The notes under the pieces were generated by a model. It ran no database searches and was not told the DNA's origin. It saw nothing but the letters and a program-made list of their open reading frames with translations. A program made the position numbers and the translations under genes. 64,000 bases of DNA, taken from contig OX424555.1 of the NCBI GenBank assembly GCA_949152475.1, forward strand, positions 61,113,977-61,177,976, read 5' to 3'. Of this stretch, positions 58,501 to 64,000 are shown piece by piece (position 1 is the stretch's first letter; each line of letters opens with the position of its first letter). The stretch is from Terebella lapidaria. Its lineage: Eukaryota > Annelida > Polychaeta > Terebellida > Terebellidae.

Positions 58501-60530
58501 GTCCCGCCCCTCGCCACACCACAAGACCCGAAGGAGAAGAGGAGGCCTGTCCGACTCAGGAGGAGTGTCCCCTACCCCTGGAGGACCTCTCTGACGAGGA
58601 TCTGCTTCCACCGATCAGCGGAGAAGGATGGAGCCCCGGAGGACCTCAAGTTAACATCTTGCGGGAGGTCCCTGTGGAGCCCTGGACGGAGGACTACTAT
58701 TGCGGAGATGGAGTCGGGATATTCCAGATCTGGGAGGTGCGCTGCCAGGAGGACCCGAGGACGACTACCCAGCCGACCGAGGAATGCCTGCCTGACCGGA
58801 GCCCCCCACAGACGGAGGAAGGAGCCAGGAGCGTCTGCAGAACCCTGCATCAGCTCCGCCCCTCTGCCTGGGTTTGGTTTCTCCTGATGATGCTCCTCGC
58901 ACTGCATGGTTTGGGACCGGAGGTTGTGGCCGGAGCAGCGATCGGCGCGACGGCCGACGTGTGGATGCGCTGCCGAGAGGAGCCCTTCCTGGACCCATGC
59001 CCCAACCCTGTGCTCCGAGATCCAGACAAACAAATGCTAGCTGTCACGCGGGCTATGGCTACGAGAGGACGCCGGAATCCGATGGAGGGAGCCCCGGAGG
59101 CCCAGGTCCTGAATGGTTATTCCCAGGAGGACCTAGTGACCCTTCAACGAGCCGACCCTGAAGTTGGAGGCATCCTCGGGTGGAAGAATATTTTCACTGA
59201 GAGACCTGCATGGCCCGAAGTCAGAACAAAAAGTCAGCAAATGAAGACTCTGTGGCAACAGTGGGACCAGCTGGAGCTACGTGATGGGCTTCTGTACCGG
59301 CGGTACCAAGCGGCTTGCCAGAACGCACCAATCCATCAACTGGTCGTTCCACAGGTCCTGAGACGCGCCGTCATGAAGGAGGTCCACACCGGCAAGCTGA
59401 TGAGTCACCAGGGAGTCACCAAAACAGTCCACCGACTAAAAGCGAGGATGTACTGGCCGGGTATGACGAAGGACGTGGAGCGTTGGTGCCGGGAGTGCCT
59501 GAAGTGTAGTGGGAGAAAGCCGCGACCGGGGCCCAAGTACCACCCCATGGGAAATCTACCGGTAGGCGATCGGCTAGAAAGGGTGGCCATGGACATTTTG
59601 GAGCCTGGAACGATCACCAATTCTGGGAACCGGTATATACTGGTCGTGGGTGATTATTTCACCAAGTGGACTGAGGCCTACGCTCTACCCAACCATGAGG
59701 CTCAGACGGTGGCGGACGTCTTTGTGACTGAGTTCGTGTGCCGCCTGGGAATGCCAGCCAAGATACACACCGACCAGGGACGAGAGTTCGAGAGTAAGCT
59801 TTTCCTTGAGATGATCAAGATCCTAGGAGGGGAGAAGACTCGGACGACCCCTTATCACGCCAAATCAGACGGGATGGTCGAGCGATTCAACCGGACCCTG
59901 CTGAACCTTCTGGCCGTGGTCGTGGACGAGAACCATGACGACTGGGACGACCATCTGCCCTACGTGATGGCGACTTATAGAACCTCAGTACACGAAAGCA
60001 CCGGGTGTACACCATTTCGAATGATGATGGGACGGGAGGCAACCACCCCATTGGACCTGAGGTACCGGACGAAACCGGACGATTTGGGAGGACCAGTCCC
60101 CGAGTGTGCGTCCGAATACGTCGAATGGGTGAAGGAAGCCACCATACAAGCTCACGAGACTGCCCGAGAGTGCCTGAAGACGGCTACGGTGCGACAAAAG
60201 CGCCATCATGACGTAAAATCAGCCGCTCGACATTTTCCGGTGGGCACCTGGGTGATGTATTGGTACCCTCCAAAGGCTAGACCAAAACTAGGACTAGGGT
60301 GGACGGGACCTTATCTCGTTGTGAAGTCTCATCTCGGATGGATGGTGTCCATACAAGATCGACCCGGTGGCAAGATTAAAGATGTCCACATTGACAATAT
60401 AAAAAGGTGCTGGTTCACCCCTGAAACCGACGCCTGGATACCCAATCCGGACGATGTGACCCCAGTCCGGACCCCCAGTGATGACGAGGGACGAGTGGAA
60501 AACAGCGGGAATGCAGTCCAAACGATGTAA
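55512..60530 (+). CDS. pol: pol of the Ty3/Gypsy element
   Basis: An open frame of 1672 codons in a different frame from gag, as is common in this family. Aspartic protease LVDTGAS is near residue 246. The reverse transcriptase has FCVDYRRLN, STLDLASGYWQ and IYLDDVV near 725. RNase H begins DTDASGYGVGGVL near 875. The integrase has an HHCC zinc site (HTGKLMSHQG...CRECLKC, about 1292-1335), catalytic-core motifs MDILEPG and HTDQGREFES, and a GPY-type C-terminal module (WTGPYLVV). Between RNase H and integrase is a hydrophobic stretch WVWFLLMMLLALHGL whose role is unclear. Confidence 0.95.
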   Translation: MGHWQVCARLHRREARRRREEHIARGEFLVSQIFNRFFRCASEVTGWAQEELEDRILDYLEGKPVNTDGSANVQQTDGAVERLMTRGDVDEMQTDGAVERLGTHGDINEVSASSKENQQVTTLRLEAAKQQGPPYATEPQAAVKEETEGRWSGMTKGPAQQLLLVDDSLLIRSGGSEGSDSLKTDREDQGGASLWVDDSVLIQGGVPEESGSSLKIDRNGQVVSLSAGARGTLAWYAACHVMGKATRMLVDTGASSTVLDECLFDQMDDEHKAMIRQTRIRLRAATGDYLQVQGEMTVQLLLGTRLVSADVLVAKLGIPGVLGLDVLQQIGGQLDLRKGEWQVGDTTVVMSSGHEDAVYTLVTEETVVLPPFSEMMVDLKLTGSEGGVPKAGLVQSAREPLEDDPLVVGRALVRPRGRLVPVVLLNAGAGACTVLMGTILAELHGIEAVIDLGFRPDGGKTTQNEPKREQWYREESGREHEPLTPNSTKWRNRTPEQPETRVHAMHAESSTKTPECPEHLEPLLEGMHPNLTEKEVEVVSDLLRRHQQVFMGPDGRLGRTSLAKHVIDTGDHPPIKQPLRRAPYYQQELIEDEVDKMLKADVVEPSDSPWSSPIVLVKKKDGALRFCVDYRRLNDVTRKDAYPLPRVDESFDTLSGGRYFSTLDLASGYWQVEMDDRDKEKTAFTTRSGLYQFKVMPFGLATAPATFERLMELALRGLQWKRCLIYLDDVVCLGKTFQEAVDNLEDVFRRLQAAGLKLKPAKCELFRQQVNFLGHVVSDRGIQCDPAKVEAVTKMVPPTTLTELRSFLGFVGYYRRFIPDFATRAGPLNHLLKKEVNYHWSEAHQQAFEALRQPLTEHPLLVYPDMDQEFILDTDASGYGVGGVLSQVQDGRERVIAYASRTLRDTQRNYCTTKRELLAVVSMIHHFRHFLWGRAFLLRTDHASLKWLLNFRDAEGMIARWAARIASYAFRCEVRPGVQHGNADGMSRCRQCRRPDCPAPRHTTRPEGEEEACPTQEECPLPLEDLSDEDLLPPISGEGWSPGGPQVNILREVPVEPWTEDYYCGDGVGIFQIWEVRCQEDPRTTTQPTEECLPDRSPPQTEEGARSVCRTLHQLRPSAWVWFLLMMLLALHGLGPEVVAGAAIGATADVWMRCREEPFLDPCPNPVLRDPDKQMLAVTRAMATRGRRNPMEGAPEAQVLNGYSQEDLVTLQRADPEVGGILGWKNIFTERPAWPEVRTKSQQMKTLWQQWDQLELRDGLLYRRYQAACQNAPIHQLVVPQVLRRAVMKEVHTGKLMSHQGVTKTVHRLKARMYWPGMTKDVERWCRECLKCSGRKPRPGPKYHPMGNLPVGDRLERVAMDILEPGTITNSGNRYILVVGDYFTKWTEAYALPNHEAQTVADVFVTEFVCRLGMPAKIHTDQGREFESKLFLEMIKILGGEKTRTTPYHAKSDGMVERFNRTLLNLLAVVVDENHDDWDDHLPYVMATYRTSVHESTGCTPFRMMMGREATTPLDLRYRTKPDDLGGPVPECASEYVEWVKEATIQAHETARECLKTATVRQKRHHDVKSAARHFPVGTWVMYWYPPKARPKLGLGWTGPYLVVKSHLGWMVSIQDRPGGKIKDVHIDNIKRCWFTPETDAWIPNPDDVTPVRTPSDDEGRVENSGNAVQTM

Positions 60531-60540
60531 ACGATGACGG

Positions 60541-60754
60541 GAGCGTTCGCGGAAGAACCGTTCGCGGAAGCAGCGTTCGCGGAAGTACCGTTCGCGGAAG
60601 CACGTTCGCGGAAGCAGCGTTCGCGGAAGAACCGTTCGCGGAAGCAAGCGAAAAACGTTATTTCGTTCCACGACAATGCTTTTTCCCCCAGATCCCTGGT
60701 CCGCGCCTTTTCTATATAAGCAGGCCGGCCTACGGTTCCGTCATCACTTCAACC
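60541..60754 (+). promoter_or_regulatory. Internal promoter-like region before ORF3
   Basis: Seven copies of TTCGCGGAAG (60546-60645) are followed by TATATAAG at 60713-60720, 35 bp before the ORF3 start. The arrangement of motif cluster, TATA box and start copies the layout of the LTR U3. A second transcription start inside the element is the simplest reading. Confidence 0.65.
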
Positions 60755-61843
60755 ATGAACACACCAACTCTGCAGATCATTGAGATACCCGCATTTGCAG
60801 ACGAAGATTTCGGGGACGTTCCAGATTTCGACTTGGCTGACTTTCTGCCCCTTGAAGTCGACAAGATGAGCGACCCACCTACCAAGCCTGACCGAAAGCG
60901 GGAGCGCTCGAGGAGCCGGGAGCGTCGTGAGGAGCCCCGAGGAGGTCGACGGTCCCCTGCCCGGAAGTTGTCCACCGAGAGAGGGCGACGCTGGTGCAGC
61001 CCCTGCCGGATCCACGTGACGGCATCCAACTTTAGCCGACACGTGGCGACCAAACACACGCAGAAGGAGGGGCGGCACCTCTGCAAGATGTGCAGCCAGC
61101 GATTCGCCCGCCGAGCTGACAGAGACCGGCATGAGACGTCGCATGCCAGCGGCAACACCCTCAAGCCAGGACGGAGGAGGACGACGACCGACACGCCCGT
61201 GTCCGACCCCCGAGATGGTCCGACTACTGTGTCTGCCCCTGAGCTGAAGACTGTCAGCTTTGCGGCCAGCGGGACGACCAGCTCCACGCCGTCAAGCCCC
61301 CGGGAGGACGCCCCCAGGTCAGAGGACGCCCCAGACCCCGAGGACGACCCCCCGAATAGCGAAGAGGAACCGGAGTCTCAGCAGGAGCGGAGAGAGGCGG
61401 AATCCCCGGAGGCCCCCACCCCCGAGGACGACGGACCCCCCGTTCCCAGAGACTCGGCCCCTACCTACAAGCCCCTAGACCTGAGTTGGTACCTCAAGCC
61501 CGTTCCGGAGGAGGAGGACCAACTGCGACCGTATGTGGAGGGCCTGGGCAGAGCGGTCACTGCCGGAGAGAAGGCCCTGGAGGACCTGGCGTCCACGATA
61601 GCCATGGGACGACGCCACCTCACCCAAGCGGAGGCTCGGCTCCAAGCCAAGGAGGAGCAGAGACAGCTCGAGGCCGAGGTGCTGCAGCTGCGAGGGGAGG
61701 CCTCTCAACGAGAGAAGAGCCACCGGAAGGAGCTGCGAGCCCACGTCCGAGAGACCAAGCTGCTCCGGGAACAGCTCCGAGCATATACAGACACTCGGGA
61801 CAGGCTGGCGGAAACGTCCGAAAGCGAGGTGGATCGCCAGTGA
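60755..61843 (+). CDS. Third ORF of the LTR element: two C2H2 zinc fingers and coiled coil
   Basis: 362 codons. It has an acidic N-terminus (IPAFADEDFGDVPDFDLADF), then an Arg/Ser/Glu basic tract. Two C2H2-like fingers follow: CSPCRIHVTASNFSRHVATKH (near 86-106) and CKMCSQRFARRADRDRHETSH (near 110-131). A long Pro/Glu-rich middle follows, then a predicted coiled coil near 275-355. There is no signal peptide or transmembrane span, so it is not an envelope protein. An acidic patch plus DNA-binding-type fingers would suit a transcription regulator; that is inference. I recognise no named homologue. Confidence 0.8.
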   Translation: MNTPTLQIIEIPAFADEDFGDVPDFDLADFLPLEVDKMSDPPTKPDRKRERSRSRERREEPRGGRRSPARKLSTERGRRWCSPCRIHVTASNFSRHVATKHTQKEGRHLCKMCSQRFARRADRDRHETSHASGNTLKPGRRRTTTDTPVSDPRDGPTTVSAPELKTVSFAASGTTSSTPSSPREDAPRSEDAPDPEDDPPNSEEEPESQQERREAESPEAPTPEDDGPPVPRDSAPTYKPLDLSWYLKPVPEEEDQLRPYVEGLGRAVTAGEKALEDLASTIAMGRRHLTQAEARLQAKEEQRQLEAEVLQLRGEASQREKSHRKELRAHVRETKLLREQLRAYTDTRDRLAETSESEVDRQ

Positions 61844-61963
61844 AGTGGAGGGAGAGAGCCCTGTAAACATCAGACAGGCAGGAAAAGACGAAGAAGGAGG
61901 AAGAAGAGAAAAGAAGAGAGAGAAAGGATCAACGGGGACGTTGATCTCCAGAAAGGGTGGAGT

Positions 61964-62858
61964 TGTAACAAAACCATGCAACTGCCGCGCTGAAACGTTC
62001 GTTAGGAACGGTCACGTGATCTACAAAGTCCACTTGCGAAGACACCGTTCGCGGAAGAACCGTTCGCGGAAGCACGATTGCGGAAGCATCATCAGCGGGA
62101 GCATCGTTCGCGGAAGAACCGTTCGCGGAAGCACGATTGCGGAAGCATCATCAGCGGAAGCATCAGTCGCGGAAGCACCGTTCGCGGAAGAGGAGCCTTC
62201 GCGGAAGAACCGTTCGCGGACGCAGTCTTCACCACGTGGAGAAGAGTGCGGAAGATACGTTCGCGGACGAAGATGCGCGCGCAGCCACCCTGGCTATATA
62301 AGGGAGAGCGGACGGCCGCTCTGAGAGCACTGCAACAGCGACATCGACCGTGGGGAGATCGTCACCGCCACAGCCAAGGGACTCGACGAACTCCGTGCGG
62401 ACGACTCCTTCTTCAGGGCCTTAGAGTCAACCGGGATTAGACCGACTACCTGGAGAAACCATTCGACTAAACGGGACGGGAAACTTCAACGGGAAGGGAC
62501 AGAGAGACGCCGCCGGCTAAGAACTCTTTTTAGTTGTGCCCTCGTGCACTATTTATTTTTGAAATGTGATCATACAGTGCTCCATGTCTGAACTTCATAT
62601 TTGTACGTCACGTGGGTGACCAGCCATACAATTGTAAGTTGATTTGATGTATATAAATCTTCAATTTATTTACATCTGAGTTGCTTCTTGCCTAAGTGAA
62701 GCCGGTAAGCTACGGAGTGATGATACACCAGCGTTGGGGGACACCAATTTAGTGACGGCTCTCGAATCACAACGAGCGGGAGTTACATAAAGTCTATACG
62801 ATCAGAGAAACCAGGTTTTTTGGGCCACACCGAAAACAAGTCATTACCAAACGTCACA
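61964..62858 (+). repeat. 3' LTR
   Basis: Same length as the 5' LTR and identical wherever I compared them. It is preceded by a purine-rich tract GAAAGGGTGGAG, the expected polypurine site. Downstream of it the flank resumes with TATATAAAGG. Confidence 0.95.
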
Positions 62859-64000
62859 TATATAAAGGACTTTTTAACCTAGAGGACTACCAATCCTTTT
62901 ACACCGGGCTCATAATCTGTCCCCATCTCGGAGGTCTCAGATACAGTCCATCTTGGTGGAAACTGGCGCGTAATACGTGCTAATAACTCACGGGTCTCTC
63001 ATATCACGCTAGGGACTTTAAACACTCGGCCCAGAGGCAGATGGGTCGGTTGTCAGGTTGTGGCAGAGTATATAACATCGGGTGGGCAATGATGGATGTC
63101 ATATAGCAGATCTTTTGGTGACTGTGGATGATCACGATATCTTTGGTCATGTTGGTGATGACTGCATCATGCAGGCTCACCCACAACTGCATGGGCCGGA
63201 AAAATCACAATACAGATCCCTACGTGCTAGGTAGTGACTGATCTGAAAGACACCATTAGTATCAAATTAATGAGAAACCAAGTTATGCCACATTTGGATA
63301 TTTTCTTCGGAAACATTAATTTTGATTGTTATCAAACTCGGGACACGAGATCCCAGCGCAGCCTGAATGGGTCCGGATTTGTCAATTTGTCAATCATAAT
63401 GGCCGTTATGACATCGTCATAATGCTCCCGTGTTGTGTAGACCTGTTTGGACTGTTTTCTAGATATATTGATAAACTACCAATGTTTTTATGATAGATTC
63501 ATATAGAAATAATTTTTACCATAATAATGGCGTGCTCTGATACTGATTTTATATCATTTCCATGCATTACTGCCAGCGACTGTGAATCTGGGAATTTGGT
63601 CTTCCTGGTTGCCAGAGAGCATGGCGGTGAGCGCCACTTGCAGCTCCTGTTCGCGTTCAAGCTCGGGACGAACATACTCACGGGTACAACGAAAGTGTAG
63701 GCAGCCTCAGGGGAAGTTAAGGCCATTGTGACCCATACTTGCATGTTGAGCTGAAGGCTTTACCCTGAGGTGGTGTGTACAGGCTCTGGCAGTCCGTTGG
63801 GCTACTTGGGGTTTTATCTCCATGGTGGACTGTCGGCTAGTCCGGCCAGCAAAGTGCCCACATACCCCTGTTCGTTGTGCCGCAACCATGACCGTCGTTC
63901 CCAGGCACACGCGCTACATGACGGTGATGTAGCTCTTCTGAATCATGTATCGTAGTTATGTATCAGTCGGATCTCGTCCACCAGACTAGTTACCTGGGTT
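62859..64000. other. Right flank of the LTR element; no identifiable gene
   Basis: 62859-63230 contains fragments related to the degenerate repeat left of the LTR element. 63530-63700 has an open plus-strand stretch (DFISFPCITASDCESGNLVF) ending in a stop, followed at about 63780-63830 by sequence whose translation RLWQSVGLLGVL resembles the frame at 24140-24550. These could be remnants of one repeat or exons of an unknown gene. I cannot decide. Confidence 0.3.

Larger units (their letters stand above)
51971..62858 (+). mobile_element. Ty3/Gypsy-type LTR retrotransposon, looks whole
   Basis: A 10,888-bp element with two 895-bp LTRs that look identical, long gag and pol frames and a third ORF. 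It is bounded by TG...CA. TATATA stands immediately outside both ends, so the target duplication is 4 or 6 bp; the AT repeat makes it ambiguous. Order protease, reverse transcriptase, RNase H, integrase places it in Ty3/Gypsy (Metaviridae). I see no chromodomain and no envelope-like ORF. No visible break; LTR identity implies a very recent insertion. Confidence 0.96.

Overview
This is a window of animal nuclear DNA. Genes have many short exons with GT/AG introns, there are polyadenylation signals, and the gene families are metazoan (TMEM167B, MAPKAPK2/3, RBM15/Spenito, IARS1). The AT-rich introns, the abundance of small inverted-repeat elements and a NACHT-WD40 gene of the type expanded in marine invertebrates suggest a marine invertebrate (lophotrochozoan or invertebrate deuterostome). 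The sequence alone does not let me name the species.

Layout of host genes. (1) 1-8291, minus strand: the 5' two-thirds of a large STAND-type gene related to NWD1/NWD2. Its first 14 exons and a very long NACHT exon are present, and its WD40 repeats run off the left edge. A complete TOG-like HEAT domain sits between its N-terminal module and the NACHT domain. (2) 12939-20273, minus: cytoplasmic isoleucyl-tRNA synthetase, about 28 exons, complete. (3) 24967-26741, plus: TMEM167B (Kish-B), 74 residues in three exons, complete. (4) 30347-41216, minus: MAPKAPK2/3 kinase, complete. (5) 43200-45476, plus: an intronless RBM15/Spenito RNA-binding protein, divergent from the kinase gene. Apart from the kinase/RBM15 pair, which share a 2-kb intergenic region, the genes are independent housekeeping or signalling units.

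Layout of repeats. 6.85-11.8 kb, 22.2-22.7 kb and 49.2-50.1 kb hold related AT-rich elements whose ends carry TTACCGG-type inverted termini; one contains about ten 133-bp units with nuclear-receptor-like motifs. A perfect 66-bp palindrome flanked by 9-bp direct repeats lies at 9.0 kb. A hAT-type miniature element with an 8-bp target duplication lies at 20.8 kb, a 167-bp hairpin at 22.1 kb and a miniature LTR element (TRIM) at 23.2 kb. Intron 1 of the kinase gene carries a 7.5-kb foldback structure made of inverted tandem arrays, with one element inserted at its dyad centre (TTAA site) and another of 2.5 kb with about 950-bp terminal inverted repeats in its right arm.

51971-62858 is a 10.9-kb Ty3/Gypsy-type LTR retrotransposon with two 895-bp LTRs that I could not tell apart by eye, so it is a very young insertion. 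It has gag, pol and a third, unusual ORF with two C2H2 zinc fingers and its own TATA box. A short motif, TTCGCGGAAG, is repeated in its LTRs, inside gag and in front of the third ORF. The last 1.1 kb of the window holds no gene I can identify.
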